This document shows positions 1 through 8,946 of a stretch of 64,000 bases of DNA, piece by piece. Origin of the DNA: Streptomyces odontomachi (lineage in GTDB: Bacteria > Actinomycetota > Actinomycetes > Streptomycetales > Streptomycetaceae). The position numbers were made by a program, and so were the translations under genes. The notes under the pieces were generated by a model. It saw only the letters and a program-made list of their open reading frames with translations. It was not told the DNA's origin and ran no database searches. The DNA lies in assembly GCF_024435355.1 (NCBI RefSeq), contig NZ_JAMJWG010000030.1:34962-98961 (forward strand). Reading direction: 5' to 3'. How positions within the stretch are numbered: the first letter of the stretch is position 1; each line of letters begins with the position of its first letter.

Positions 1-1105
1 CGGCGACGTACAGGCCCTGAAGGCCCAGGTTCCTGATCACGTCGTCCCAGTAGACGGGTGCGCGCATCACGTCGGCGAAGGACAGCCAGTAGTGCGAGAA
101 GAAGTACGGGCGGAGCGCGTGCAGCTGCGGGATCGCATCCAGGATCTGGATGGTGATCAGCAGGCCCACGGTGGTCGCCATGGCCGCGATGCCGCTGCTG
201 GTCAGGGTCGAGACGAACAGCCCGAGGGCGGCGAGACCGAGCAGTGAGGCGGCGACGAGCAGCGCGACCAGCAGCGCACGCAGCAGGCCGGCGCCGAAAC
301 TGATCGTGGTGCCGGAGATGGTGGTGACATCCCCGAGCGGAAAGAGCACTGCTCCGGTGGCGAGCGCGAAGACGGCCACGACCACCGTGGCCACCAGGCA
401 GAACGTCATCGTCGTCGCATATTTGACCAGCAGCAGCCGGGTACGGCCGGCGGGCGCCACCAGCAGGTAGCGCAGCGTGCCCCCGTGCGCCTCACCCGCG
501 ATCGCATCGCCCGCGATGACGCCGATCGACATCGGCAGGAAGAACGGCAGGGTGGCGGCGAGCGCGGTGAAGACCAGGAAAAGGCCGTTGTTGGTGACCT
601 GGGTGATGAACGCCGGACCGCCCTGACCGCCGCCACCGGAGCTGCCGCCGTCCGTCTCCAGCTTCACCGCGATCCCGACCAGCACGGGCACGGCCGCCAG
701 CACGGCGAGCAGTGCGAGGGTGCGCCAACGGCGGAAGGTGATGGCCAGCTCGCTGCGGAAGAGCGCCAGACCCCAGGTCCATCGGCCCACCGCGTCCGGC
801 GCAGCTGAGCGCGACACTGCGGCATTGGGCGCTGCCGAACCCGACACTGCGGCATTGGACGCTGCCGAACCCGACACTGCGGCATTGGACGCTGCCGAAC
901 CCGACACTGCGGCATTGGACGCTGCCGAACCCGACACTGCGGCATTGGACGCTGCCGAACCCGAGTCTGCGGCATTGGACGCTGCCGAACCCGGCGCTGC
1001 CGCGCTCGAGGCTGCCGAGTCCGACGAGGGTCTCGTCCCGGACGTCGTCTCGGACGTCATCCCGGACGTCGTCTCGGTGGCCCGTGAGCCGTCAGCCTGC
1101 GACAT
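1..1105 (-). CDS. ABC-2 type transporter permease (3' end cut by window edge)
   Basis: This is the membrane subunit of an ABC-2 exporter, paired with the ATPase gene just upstream. The ATG lies inside the last codons of the ATPase gene (14-bp overlap), so the two are translationally coupled. About 368 codons are visible and the C-terminus runs off the left edge. Residues 1 to about 100 are soluble and low-complexity. They hold short Thr/Ser repeats and then six near-identical 10-residue units of the type GSAASNAAVS, encoded by a 30-bp tandem repeat. The membrane part starts near residue 125 with a Leu/Ala/Val helix, followed by an extracytoplasmic loop and several further helices, with the ABC-2 stretch GEAHGGTLRYLLVAPAGRTR. 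The substrate cannot be read from sequence. The repeat-bearing N-terminus is unusual for this family. Confidence 0.85.
   Translation of the reverse strand, partial: MSQADGSRATETTSGMTSETTSGTRPSSDSAASSAAAPGSAASNAADSGSAASNAAVSGSAASNAAVSGSAASNAAVSGSAASNAAVSGSAAPNAAVSRSAAPDAVGRWTWGLALFRSELAITFRRWRTLALLAVLAAVPVLVGIAVKLETDGGSSGGGGQGGPAFITQVTNNGLFLVFTALAATLPFFLPMSIGVIAGDAIAGEAHGGTLRYLLVAPAGRTRLLLVKYATTMTFCLVATVVVAVFALATGAVLFPLGDVTTISGTTISFGAGLLRALLVALLVAASLLGLAALGLFVSTLTSSGIAAMATTVGLLITIQILDAIPQLHALRPYFFSHYWLSFADVMRAPVYWDDVIRNLGLQGLYVA
812..1021 (-). repeat. 30-bp tandem repeat inside the ABC permease gene
   Basis: Six nearly perfect 30-bp units occupy 812-991 and a degenerate seventh fills 992-1021. 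Each encodes ten residues (GSAASNAAVS type), so copy-number change keeps the frame. A second short repeat based on gacgtcgtctcg lies just upstream at about 1036-1078. The near identity of the units suggests recent expansion. Confidence 0.9.
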
Positions 1106-2060
1106 CGAAGCCCTCCCCCGTCAGGGCCACGAACGCGTCCTCCAGCGAGGGTCGTTCCAGGCCGAAGCCGCGCACCCGTACGCCCGCGGCCACCAACAGG
1201 GCGTTCACCTCCGCGAGGTCCCTCTCCGGTGGATCGCCCGTCACGCGATCGCCGGTCACCACGACATCGGTCACGCCCTGCTCCTTCAGTACGCGGGCCG
1301 CGTCGCCCGGGTCCGGTGTGGTCACCGCGAGCCGCCCGTGCAGGCCCGCCGCCAGGTCGGCCACCAACCCCTGCGTGATGAGCCGGCCCTTCGCCATCAC
1401 CGCGGCATGCGTGCAGACCTGCTCGATCTCGTCGAGCAGGTGGGAGGAGAGGAAGACGGTCGTGCCGTCCGAGGCGAGCTCGCGGACCAGGCTCCGGATC
1501 TCCCGCATGCCCTGCGGGTCGAGGCCGTTGGTGGGCTCGTCGAGGACTAGGAGCCGACGGGGGCGCAGCAGGGCCGCCGCAAGACCGAGGCGCTGCTTCA
1601 TCCCGAGCGAGTACGCCTTCGCCTTCTTCCCTGCTGCCGCCGCCAACCCGACCCGTTCCAGCGCGACGGCGACCCGGGCGCTCCGGGTGCGCGAATCCGC
1701 GGACGGGTCGGCCGCGTCGTAGCGCAGCAGATTGTCGCGGCCGGACAGGAAGCCGTACAGCGCGGGCCCCTCGATGAGCGCGCCCACCTGCGGCAATACC
1801 GTGCGCTCCGCCCGCGGCATGTGCTGACCGAGTACCCGGGCCGTGCCGGAGGTCGGCTCGATCAGCCCCATCAGCATGCGGATGGTGGTCGTCTTGCCGG
1901 AGCCGTTCGGCCCGAGGAAGCCGAAGACGCTCCCCGCCGGGACGCTCAGGTCGAGCCGGTCGACGGCGAGCTGACCGCCGCGGTAGCGCTTGGTGAGCGC
2001 ACGCGTGGCGATCACCGCACCGGGATCCGCGTCGGGCCTCGCAGCTGGCAGCTCATCCAT
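1092..2060 (-). CDS. ABC transporter ATP-binding protein
   Basis: This is the ATPase of the exporter whose permease follows with a 14-bp overlap. The single nucleotide-binding domain shows Walker A GPNGSGKTT at about residues 50-58, a signature of the SLGMKQRL type at about 151-158, and Walker B RRLLVLDEPTNGLDP at about 168-182. The C-terminal domain resembles drug, lantibiotic or Nod-factor type exporters. I chose the ATG at 2060 (MDELPAARP, 322 aa) because AGGAGG stands 4 nt before it. An in-frame start 7 codons upstream lacks a ribosome site. A perfect 16-bp inverted repeat lies about 35 bp upstream of the start and may be an operator. The substrate is unknown. Confidence 0.9.
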   Translation of the reverse strand: MDELPAARPDADPGAVIATRALTKRYRGGQLAVDRLDLSVPAGSVFGFLGPNGSGKTTTIRMLMGLIEPTSGTARVLGQHMPRAERTVLPQVGALIEGPALYGFLSGRDNLLRYDAADPSADSRTRSARVAVALERVGLAAAAGKKAKAYSLGMKQRLGLAAALLRPRRLLVLDEPTNGLDPQGMREIRSLVRELASDGTTVFLSSHLLDEIEQVCTHAAVMAKGRLITQGLVADLAAGLHGRLAVTTPDPGDAARVLKEQGVTDVVVTGDRVTGDPPERDLAEVNALLVAAGVRVRGFGLERPSLEDAFVALTGEGFDVAG

Positions 2061-2094
2061 CGGGCCTCCTGACGGGGACACTCGGTATCACGGG

Positions 2095-2131
2095 GACCCT
2101 GCGGTATCGAGGGGATCGATACCGCAGGGTC
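2095..2131. promoter_or_regulatory. Perfect 16-bp inverted repeat upstream of the ABC exporter genes
   Basis: The arms gaccctgcggtatcga (2095-2110) and tcgataccgcagggtc (2116-2131) are exact reverse complements around a 5-nt spacer. Extra GGTATC half-sites flank it at about 2086 and 2132. It lies 35 bp upstream of the ATPase start and has no T tract. An operator for a dimeric repressor is therefore more likely than a terminator for the upstream LolA-like gene, though a terminator is not excluded. Confidence 0.55.
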
Positions 2132-2576
2132 GGTATCGATCCGAACGTTACGTTGCCGGATGCCCCCGGCTGGCGCCGAGCCCCACGCGGACGAGCGAGG
2201 GACCCGGCAACCTGATCACCGGCTACCGGACTACCGGCAACCGGGCAACCGGGCTCCTGGGCTCCCGGGCTCCCGGGCTCCCGAGGGGCTACCGGGGCGG
2301 GACGCCCGAGCGTGGCTGGCGCCAAGGCCCCTACGCCCTCGCGGCCAACGCCACGCGCGGCCACCCATGCCACGCACCCCACCGCAGCGCCCCGGGCTCG
2401 GGCCCAGGCCCGCTACCGGGGCGGTCGGGCACCGACCGCCGCAGCCGTGCACCGACCGACACCGCCCGGCACCGACCGGCACCGCCCGACCCGGTGGGCG
2501 CCGGGCACCGCCCGACCCGGTGGGCGCCGGGCACCGACCGACCCGGTGGGCGCCGGCAGCCAGGCGGCATCGTGCC
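2132..2576. other. Intergenic low-complexity stretch
   Basis: No gene is supported between the LolA-like gene and the exporter promoter. The DNA is made of short C/G-rich repeats. A unit ccggtgggcgccgggcaccg recurs within a 26-bp period at 2485-2510, 2511-2536 and, partially, 2537-2556. Runs of 'gggctcccgggctcccgggctcc' type repeats lie near 2255-2285. Open frames here are composition artefacts. Confidence 0.6.
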
Positions 2577-3944
2577 CTACTGCGCGGCGTTCGCCGCCTT
2601 CACCAGCGCGTCCTTGGTGACCGCGCCGACGTAAACCTTGCCGTCGTCGGTGACCAGGGCGTTGATCAGCCGGGTCGAGAAGACGGTGCCGGAGCCGAAC
2701 TTCCCCTGTGCCTTGTCGCCCAGGGAGTCCAGCAAATGCTCGGCGTCCGGAGGTAGCTGGCCGGAGCCGGCGGACGGCATGCCCTGCCCACCCGGCATGG
2801 TGAACTCGGCGATGGCGCCCCAGCCCTTGCCGATGACCTTCACGTCATCCGGCCCGTTCGACTGGCCGGCGCCCTTCGACTCCCTCAGCTTCTTCAAGTC
2901 CTCGGGATCCTTCAGACCCTTGAGGTCTTTGAGGCTCTTGAGGTCCTTCGAACCCTTCGGAGCGCCCAGGCCGGGCTGGCCCTGCTGGGCCTTCCGGGCC
3001 TCGTCCGCCTCCGTCACCTTCGTGCCCTTCGGCGGGGTGAAGTCGAAGGTGGACGCTGCCGGCTTGCCGAAGTCGACCTTGGTGTAGCCCACGTCGACGA
3101 CCGCGCTGCCGCCCGAGGCCGGGGTGAGCGTGAACTTCAGCGGAGTGCCGGTCTTCGCGTCCACCGCGACGCTGATCGCTCCGACCGTCGAACCGGACTG
3201 CTTCGGCTTGAGGACCAGCCGGTACGCGTCGCGGTCGGCCACCCGCTCCGTGCCGTCGACGGTCACCGACGTGGTGTCGTCGCTCGCCTTGAGCATCTGT
3301 CGGGCCAACTCGTCCGGAGTGGCCGGCGGTTTGCTCTGCTCAGGCGATTTGCCGGAACGGTGAGATTTATCCGTCTTGGCGTGATACGCCTCGTCCGACG
3401 CGCTGTCGTACGCCCACAGCTCGCCACCGTTGTGGATCACGCTGTACTCGGATGCATGGTCCAGGATGGAGAGCTTCTGGCGGTCGGGACCGTCCGTCGC
3501 CACTCGGAGCGTGTGGGCACCGGAGAGCAGCTCCGTCAGCCGGGACTGCGGATCGGCTGACGATCCCGAGCCCGCGCCGGGGGCGTGCGCCCCGGAGCCA
3601 CCCGCGGCACCCGGCACGAAGGCCGCGACGCCACCGAGGTCCGGCAGACCGAGGTCGGTGTTGATCTTCACGGTGCCGGACAGCTGTTGCGTATCCGACG
3701 CGGCTATCTTCTCGACGAGCTGCTGCGCGCTGATCTTCGGCAGGTCGGGATCGCCGGAGTCGGCAAGCGCCGGGACCAACCCGATGGTCGCCGCCGCCAC
3801 TCCGATCACCGCGAACGGGACCACGTACCGGGCCGCCTTGCCGCCCCTGCGGGCCTGAGCGGCGCCGGCCGCCGTGGGCCCGTCGGACCGCTGGGGCCCA
3901 TCGGGGGAGAAATCACCGGATTCGCCGGATTCATACGGTGCCAT
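2577..3944 (-). CDS. Membrane-anchored LolA-fold protein
   Basis: The 455-aa protein is predicted to be extracytoplasmic. A short acidic cytoplasmic segment is followed by an anchor or uncleaved signal helix at about residues 41-60. Next comes a long domain resembling the LolA/LppX-like family annotated in actinobacteria as outer-membrane lipoprotein carrier protein. A lysine/leucine-rich linker built from repeats of the DLK-SLK-DLK-GLK kind (codons around 2886-2953) divides it, and the C-terminal part ends in DDGKVYVGAVTKDAL. The start is supported by GGAGGTAGGG 10 nt upstream. Lipid binding is a family-level inference. It may act with the exporter downstream, but the 516-bp gap argues against a simple operon. 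Confidence 0.7.
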   Translation of the reverse strand: MAPYESGESGDFSPDGPQRSDGPTAAGAAQARRGGKAARYVVPFAVIGVAAATIGLVPALADSGDPDLPKISAQQLVEKIAASDTQQLSGTVKINTDLGLPDLGGVAAFVPGAAGGSGAHAPGAGSGSSADPQSRLTELLSGAHTLRVATDGPDRQKLSILDHASEYSVIHNGGELWAYDSASDEAYHAKTDKSHRSGKSPEQSKPPATPDELARQMLKASDDTTSVTVDGTERVADRDAYRLVLKPKQSGSTVGAISVAVDAKTGTPLKFTLTPASGGSAVVDVGYTKVDFGKPAASTFDFTPPKGTKVTEADEARKAQQGQPGLGAPKGSKDLKSLKDLKGLKDPEDLKKLRESKGAGQSNGPDDVKVIGKGWGAIAEFTMPGGQGMPSAGSGQLPPDAEHLLDSLGDKAQGKFGSGTVFSTRLINALVTDDGKVYVGAVTKDALVKAANAAQ

Positions 3945-4435
3945 GTTGTGCCCTACCTCCGTGGCTCGGCGGCGGCCTACCCTTATCCGTCACTCTTCCC
4001 CCGCTGCGCGCGGAGGTCCACCACCCCGGTGCCGCCATTCTCACCCGAATTGGTCAGGGGTGGTGATTTCCATCCGACCAAATTCGCGCCCCGGTGGCGT
4101 CAGCCCGCGGGATCAACTCGGTGTACGCCTCGGGTATGACGGCGAGCCGTCCCCTGCGCGCGCACCCCGTAGGGGGCGATCCCACCGGGTGCCCGTGGGA
4201 CCCGCGGCGACCTCGCCGACCTCGGCGGTCGCCGACCGAACCCGCCTGTATCACCCGTGCCACCCCTACCGGCCGAACCAGCCGAACCAGCCGAACCAGC
4301 CGTACCAGCCGGGATCCGTACCGCCCCTACCAGCCGGGACCCGCACCGCCCGTACCAGCCGGGATCCGTACCAGCCGGGACCCGCGTACCGCCCGTACCG
4401 GCCGGGGCCTCGGCAGCGGAGGCCGGGAAGGGCAT
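3945..4435. other. Intergenic region with short repeats
   Basis: No gene is supported. The stretch carries the promoter side of the LolA-like gene near 3945-4080. From about 4260 to 4430 it holds microsatellite-like repeats: the 9-mer ccgaaccag in series at about 4272-4300, then alternating ccgggatccgtacc and ccgggacccgcacc blocks. Open frames on both strands through it have repeat-driven compositions (PAEPAEPAE, TSRTSR) and are not credible genes. Confidence 0.55.
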
Positions 4436-5446
4436 CTAGCCGGCCCGGTGGACCACCGCGTCGCACAGTTCCAGCAGCGCTCGCTTCGCCCCCCGGTCGG
4501 GCAACGGGGAGAGGGTCGCGCGAGCCTCCTCCGCATACCGCACGGTGTCCCGGCGAGCCTGCTCCAGCGCCGGGTGGGCCCGCATCCGGGTCAGCGCCTC
4601 CGCGTGCCGCGCGTCGTCGCTGAGGTCGGAGTCGAGCAGTTCGGCCAGCTCGATGTCCTCGGCGAGGCCGAGCCGGTGCACTCGTTCGCGCAGCCGTAGC
4701 ACCGGCAGCGTGGGGATGCCTTCCCGCAGGTCGGTGCCGGGCGTCTTGCCGGACTCGCGCTTGTCGGAGGCGATGTCCAGGACGTCGTCGGCGAGCTGGA
4801 ACGCGACGCCGAGCCGTTCGCCGTACTGGGTCAGCACGTCCACCACGGTCTCGTCGGCGCCGGACATCATCGCGCCGAAGCGGCCGGAGACGGCGATCAG
4901 TGAGCCGGTCTTGCCGCTGATCACGTCCAGATAGTGATCGACGGGGTCACGCCCGTCGCGCGGACCCGCGGTCTCCAGGATCTGGCCGGTGACCAGTCGC
5001 TCGAACGCCTCGGCCTGGATGCGGACGGCTTCGGGACCGAGGTCGGCCAGTATGTGCGAGGCACGGGAGAAGAGGAAGTCGCCGGTCAGGACGGCGACGG
5101 AGTTGCCCCAACGGTTGTTGGCGCTGTCCACGCCGCGGCGCACCTCGGCCTCGTCCATCACGTCGTCGTGGTACAGCGTCGCCAGATGGGTCAGCTCGAC
5201 CACGACGGCCGACGGCACCACGCCGGGCGCGTACGGGTCGCCGAACTGCGCGGCCAGCATCACCAGCAGCGGTCGGAACCTCTTGCCTCCCGCGTGGACG
5301 AGGTGTTGGGCGGCCTTGGTGATGAAGGGCACCTCGCTCTTGGTAGCGTCGAGCAGACCCTCCTCGACAGCGGCCAACCCGGCCTGGACATCGGCTTCGA
5401 GAGCCTGGTCCCGCACGCTCAGCCCAAAGGGCCCGACTGCGGTCAC
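4436..5446 (-). CDS. Long-chain polyprenyl diphosphate synthase
   Basis: This trans-prenyltransferase condenses isopentenyl diphosphate onto an allylic primer to make the long isoprenoid tail of menaquinone (heptaprenyl/nonaprenyl synthase type). The 336-aa length is normal for the family. The first aspartate-rich motif is DDVMD (94-98) and the second is DDVLD (220-224). GGKRFRPLL (53-61) is the substrate-binding segment near the N-terminus. The bulky residues before the first motif (TLYHDD) are consistent with a long-chain product, but the exact chain length cannot be read. Its place near other menaquinone genes supports a quinone role. Confidence 0.88.
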   Translation of the reverse strand: MTAVGPFGLSVRDQALEADVQAGLAAVEEGLLDATKSEVPFITKAAQHLVHAGGKRFRPLLVMLAAQFGDPYAPGVVPSAVVVELTHLATLYHDDVMDEAEVRRGVDSANNRWGNSVAVLTGDFLFSRASHILADLGPEAVRIQAEAFERLVTGQILETAGPRDGRDPVDHYLDVISGKTGSLIAVSGRFGAMMSGADETVVDVLTQYGERLGVAFQLADDVLDIASDKRESGKTPGTDLREGIPTLPVLRLRERVHRLGLAEDIELAELLDSDLSDDARHAEALTRMRAHPALEQARRDTVRYAEEARATLSPLPDRGAKRALLELCDAVVHRAG

Positions 5447-6053
5447 GAGGGTTCTCCTGTCTGCTGACGATCACAAGGTCGGTGACACGGTTTGTCGATG
5501 TGTCGCTGCACCCACTCAAGTCAGCGTATCCGGTCGACTTTCGATCAGAGTGAGCGCCTGCCCGACCGGTGCAGACGGCAATGGATCGCTACGGCCATAC
5601 TCCTGATCAGGTCATCGGCTGGTTGGCTGGTTGGCTCATTCACGGCCGCTTCGGCCGGCCCACGGCCTCATCTCATCCACGGCCTCGCCCTGGTTTACGG
5701 CACACGTATTCATTGTCGCCCCTCCCGCTACGAACTTCATACGGTCGCCGGACCGGATCCGCTGAGCGGATGACGGTGTCACCGGTGCGCAGGTACCCAC
5801 CCTTCGGCGCTCCCAGCCCCCTCCTGCCGGCCAGACACGTCCGAAGCCCGCCACCCCGGCGTCTGCACCGCCCCGGCACCTGCGCCGCCGCCGGCACCTG
5901 CACGCCGCTCCGGTCGGACATCCGCCCTGGTCGGGTGGCTTTGCGCCCTGGTCGGCGGTCAGCTGCACAGCCGTCGGTCAGCTCCACAGCCGGTCAGCCG
6001 TACAGCCGGCCCGGCCCGCCAGCAGCGCAGCCGCCGATCGCCCACACAGCCGG
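5447..6053. other. Intergenic region, no gene seen
   Basis: This is 607 bp between the Cof-type gene and the prenyl synthase. The part next to 5446 should hold the prenyl synthase promoter (AT-richer around 5460-5530). A direct repeat cacagccggtcagccgtacag occurs at about 5986-6006 and again at about 6043-6063. The second copy overlaps the 3' end of the Cof gene, so the first looks like a duplicated gene end. I see no coding potential. Confidence 0.5.
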
Positions 6054-6860
6054 TCAGCCGTACAGTCGCTCCAAGACCACCGCGATACCGTCCTCGTCGT
6101 TCGAGAGGGTGATCTCATCGGCGACGGCCTTCAGCTGGGGATGGGCGTTGGCCATGGCGACCCCGTGGGCCGCCCAGCCGAACATGGGGATGTCGTTCGG
6201 CATGTCACCGAAGGCGATGGTGCCCTCCGGGCCGATCCCCAACCGCTCGGCGGCCACCGCCAGCCCTGTCGCCTTGGTGACCCCGAACGGCTGGAGCTCC
6301 ACCGTGTCCGCGCCCGCCATGGTGACCGTGACCAGGTCACCGACCACGCCACGAGCCGCCTCGACCAGTTCGTCGTCGTCGAGCGTGGCATGTCTGACCA
6401 GCACCTTGTTGATGGGCGCTGCCCACAGCCCGGCGCGTTCCGCCACCCGGGTGGCCGGTAACCGGGGGTGCGGCATGCGGTAGCCGTGCTCGGCGAGGGT
6501 GAGACCGTCGGCCGTGCACTGGTTCACCGCCAGGAAGACCGGACCGACCTCGGCCTCGATCTTGCCGACCGCCGTCTCGGCGAGATCCCGGTCCAGGGTC
6601 AGCGAGGAGATCATGGTCTCGGTCACGGTGTCGTAGACCTGCGCGCCCTGGCCGCAGACGGCCAGCCCTCGGTACCCGAGATCGTCCAGGAGTGACCGCA
6701 CCTCCGGCACCGGTCGCCCGGTGGCCACGACATGCCGCGCTCCGTTCCCGGCGGCGCGGGCCAACGCGGCCCGGGAGCGTTCCGAAACAGTGTCCCCGGG
6801 GCGGAGCAACGTGCCGTCCAGGTCGGTCGCGATCAGCGCATACGGCGCCAGGGTGAGCAT
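6054..6860 (-). CDS. Cof-type HAD-superfamily phosphatase
   Basis: This is a class IIB (Cof/SupH) haloacid-dehalogenase hydrolase. It dephosphorylates small phosphorylated metabolites such as sugar phosphates or cofactors; the true substrate is unknown. Motif I DLDGT is at residues 13-17 with Asp13 as nucleophile. Motif II is VVATGRP, the motif III lysine lies in INKVLVRHA, and motif IV is FGDMPNDIPM. The ATG at 6860 (MLTLAPYAL, 268 aa) is preferred because the upstream extension starts only at a TTG. It is divergent from the fumarylacetoacetase gene and seems monocistronic. Confidence 0.85.
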   Translation of the reverse strand: MLTLAPYALIATDLDGTLLRPGDTVSERSRAALARAAGNGARHVVATGRPVPEVRSLLDDLGYRGLAVCGQGAQVYDTVTETMISSLTLDRDLAETAVGKIEAEVGPVFLAVNQCTADGLTLAEHGYRMPHPRLPATRVAERAGLWAAPINKVLVRHATLDDDELVEAARGVVGDLVTVTMAGADTVELQPFGVTKATGLAVAAERLGIGPEGTIAFGDMPNDIPMFGWAAHGVAMANAHPQLKAVADEITLSNDEDGIAVVLERLYG

Positions 6861-7189
6861 GATCCAAGGATACGGAGGGAAGATCAACGCCCGTACCGGA
6901 GGACGGACTTAGCCTGCTGGCTGAGCTGGGCGTCCTCCTCTCGACGCGCAGAACATCCCCCGCCTCGGCGGGCTGGGCGCCACCGGATACCCCGGAGCCC
7001 GGAGCCGTGGCCGGACAACCGGCGACAGTCCTGCGGCCGTCCGCTCTGCGGCCCCACGGCCGTCCGCCCTGCCGCCCCACGGCCGTGCGGCCGCGCGGCC
7101 GTACGGGGAACCGCCCCGTAGGACGGGAAGCAGCGGGCACCGTTCCCCGTAACGTGTGGCTCACCGACACGGAAAGTGAGGCAGCACCG
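6861..7189. other. Divergent promoter region between the Cof gene and fumarylacetoacetase gene
   Basis: This 329-bp stretch must hold promoters for both flanking genes. It contains very GC-rich reiterations: gccccacggccgt at 7050-7062 and 7074-7086, and several gcggcc blocks. They can form strong secondary structure upstream of the plus-strand gene. No clear -35/-10 pair or gene is identified. Confidence 0.45.
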
Positions 7190-8911
7190 ATGCCCGAGCA
7201 GACCGAGCAGACCCCGCTCGACCTTCCCGGCGGCGCCCCCTTCGACCGGTCCGAGGACAATCCCTCCGACCCGTCCGAGGAAGATCCTTCCGGCCTGTCC
7301 CCTGACAGCTCTTCCGGCCTGTCCCCTGACGGCTCCTCCAGCCTGTCCCCTGACAGCTCCTCCGGCCTCTCCCCCTACGACCGCTCCGACCCTTCCGACC
7401 TCTCCCACGACGACCCTTCCGGACTGTCCCACGACGGCCCTTCCCGGTTGCCCCACGACGGCCCTTCCGGGTTGCCCCAGAGCGGCTCATCGGGGCCCCC
7501 GCAAGACGACCGATCCGCTCCTTCCCCTGCCACCTCTGCCACTTCTGCCATCTCTGCCGCCCCTGCCGCCTCTGGCGCCCCTGCCGCCCCTGCCGCCCCT
7601 GGCGCCCCTGGCGCCCCTGGCGCCTCTGGCGCCTCTGGCGCCCGTCCTACCGCCTTCGGCGCCGCCGTCCGGGAAGATCCGTTCAGTCTTTCCGAAGACA
7701 ACCCCTTCGGCCCGCACAACCTCCCGTACGGCGTCTTCACCCCGGCCGGTTCGGACGACCGCAGGGTCGGCGTCCGACTGGGCGAGCATGTGCTCGACGC
7801 GGGGGCAGCGGCCGCCGCGCTGGGCTCCCCGTACGTCGCGCTGCTCGCGCGGCCCTCGCTCGGCCCGCTGCTGGCGGCGGGGCCCACGGTCTGGCGGGAC
7901 GTGCGGCGTGCGCTGACCGCCTGGGTGACGGTGCCGGCACACCAGGACACCCTGGCACCGTTGCTGTTCCCGCTCTCCTCGGTGCGGCTGCACCTGCCGT
8001 TCGAGGTCGCCGACTACGTGGACTTCTACGCGTCCGAGCAGCACGCCAGTAACCTCGGCAGCATCTTCCGGCCCGACGCCGCGGACCCGCTCACCCCGAA
8101 CTGGAAGCACCTGCCGATCGGTTACCACGGTCGGGCCGGCACCGTGGTGGTCTCCGGCACGGACGTGGTGCGGCCGTGTGGCCAGCGCAGGGCCGCCGAG
8201 GCCGGGGCGCCGCCGGTCTTCGGTCCGTCGGTGCGGCTGGACATCGAGACGGAGGTCGGCTTCGTGGTCGGCGTGCCGTCCACGCTCGGCGTACCGGTGC
8301 CACTGGGCGACTTCCGTCAGCACGTCTTCGGGCTCTGCCTGCTGAACGACTGGTCGGCCCGGGACATCCAGGCCTGGGAGTACGTCCCGCTCGGCCCGTT
8401 CCTGGGCAAGTCGTTCACCACCTCGCTGTCCGCGTGGATCACCCCGCTGGAAGCGCTGGACGCGGCCCGTGTCGCCCCTCCGGAGCGCACCCACCCGCTA
8501 CAGCCCTACCTCGACGACACCGGGGAGTCGGCTGCGGACGAACCGGGTGGCTACGACCTTCGGCTGTCGGTCGCGGTCAACGGCCATGTCGTCTCCGAGC
8601 CGCCGTTCTCCGGCATGTACTGGACGGCCGCCCAGCAACTCGCCCATATGACGGTGAACGGCGCCGCCCTGCGCACCGGCGACCTGTACGCCTCCGGCAC
8701 GGTCAGCGGGTCGGCGCCCGGCCAGTACGGCTCGCTGATCGAGCTCACCTGGAACGGCCGCGACCCGCTCGACCTGCCCGAGGGCAAGCGGACGTTCCTG
8801 GAGGACGGCGACGAGATCACCCTGACGGGCTGGGCCCCGGGCCCCAACGGCACCCGGGTCGGCCTCGGCGAGGTACGGGGGCGGATTCTCCCGGCAGGGA
8901 CCACCCGCTAG
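7190..8911 (+). CDS. Fumarylacetoacetase with expanded low-complexity N-terminus
   Basis: The enzyme hydrolyses 4-fumarylacetoacetate to fumarate and acetoacetate, the last step of tyrosine/homogentisate catabolism. The conserved enzyme begins near residue 165 (NPFGPHNLPYGVF) and continues through the FAH hydrolase domain, with FYASEQHASNLG, LPIGYHGRAGTVV, LDIETEVGFVVG, LNDWSARDIQ and the C-terminal GEVRG. The start at ATG 7190 has GTGAGG 8 nt upstream. The protein is 573 aa against roughly 400-420 for the family. The excess is a 150-residue Ser/Pro/Asp then Ala/Gly/Pro-rich segment made of repeats (SPDSSSGL, HDGPSGL, APGAPGA). The flanks resemble each other (PGGAPF...SEDNPS and REDPF...SEDNPF), as if the normal N-terminus had been split by repeat growth. 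Confidence 0.85.
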   Translation: MPEQTEQTPLDLPGGAPFDRSEDNPSDPSEEDPSGLSPDSSSGLSPDGSSSLSPDSSSGLSPYDRSDPSDLSHDDPSGLSHDGPSRLPHDGPSGLPQSGSSGPPQDDRSAPSPATSATSAISAAPAASGAPAAPAAPGAPGAPGASGASGARPTAFGAAVREDPFSLSEDNPFGPHNLPYGVFTPAGSDDRRVGVRLGEHVLDAGAAAAALGSPYVALLARPSLGPLLAAGPTVWRDVRRALTAWVTVPAHQDTLAPLLFPLSSVRLHLPFEVADYVDFYASEQHASNLGSIFRPDAADPLTPNWKHLPIGYHGRAGTVVVSGTDVVRPCGQRRAAEAGAPPVFGPSVRLDIETEVGFVVGVPSTLGVPVPLGDFRQHVFGLCLLNDWSARDIQAWEYVPLGPFLGKSFTTSLSAWITPLEALDAARVAPPERTHPLQPYLDDTGESAADEPGGYDLRLSVAVNGHVVSEPPFSGMYWTAAQQLAHMTVNGAALRTGDLYASGTVSGSAPGQYGSLIELTWNGRDPLDLPEGKRTFLEDGDEITLTGWAPGPNGTRVGLGEVRGRILPAGTTR

Positions 8912-8917
8912 GGGCAC

Positions 8918-8946
8918 GCCGCGGGGCGGCCGGCCCGCCCCGCGGC
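8918..8946 (+). terminator. Hairpin terminator after the fumarylacetoacetase gene
   Basis: A perfect 12-bp inverted repeat gccgcggggcgg / ccgccccgcggc with a 5-nt loop starts 7 nt after the stop codon. There is no U tract, which is common for Streptomyces terminators. Confidence 0.7.

Noticed and set aside
5447..5500. Rex box upstream of the prenyl synthase gene
   Set aside because: The sequence tcacaaggtcggtgaca has its half-sites in the reverse order to a Rex operator.
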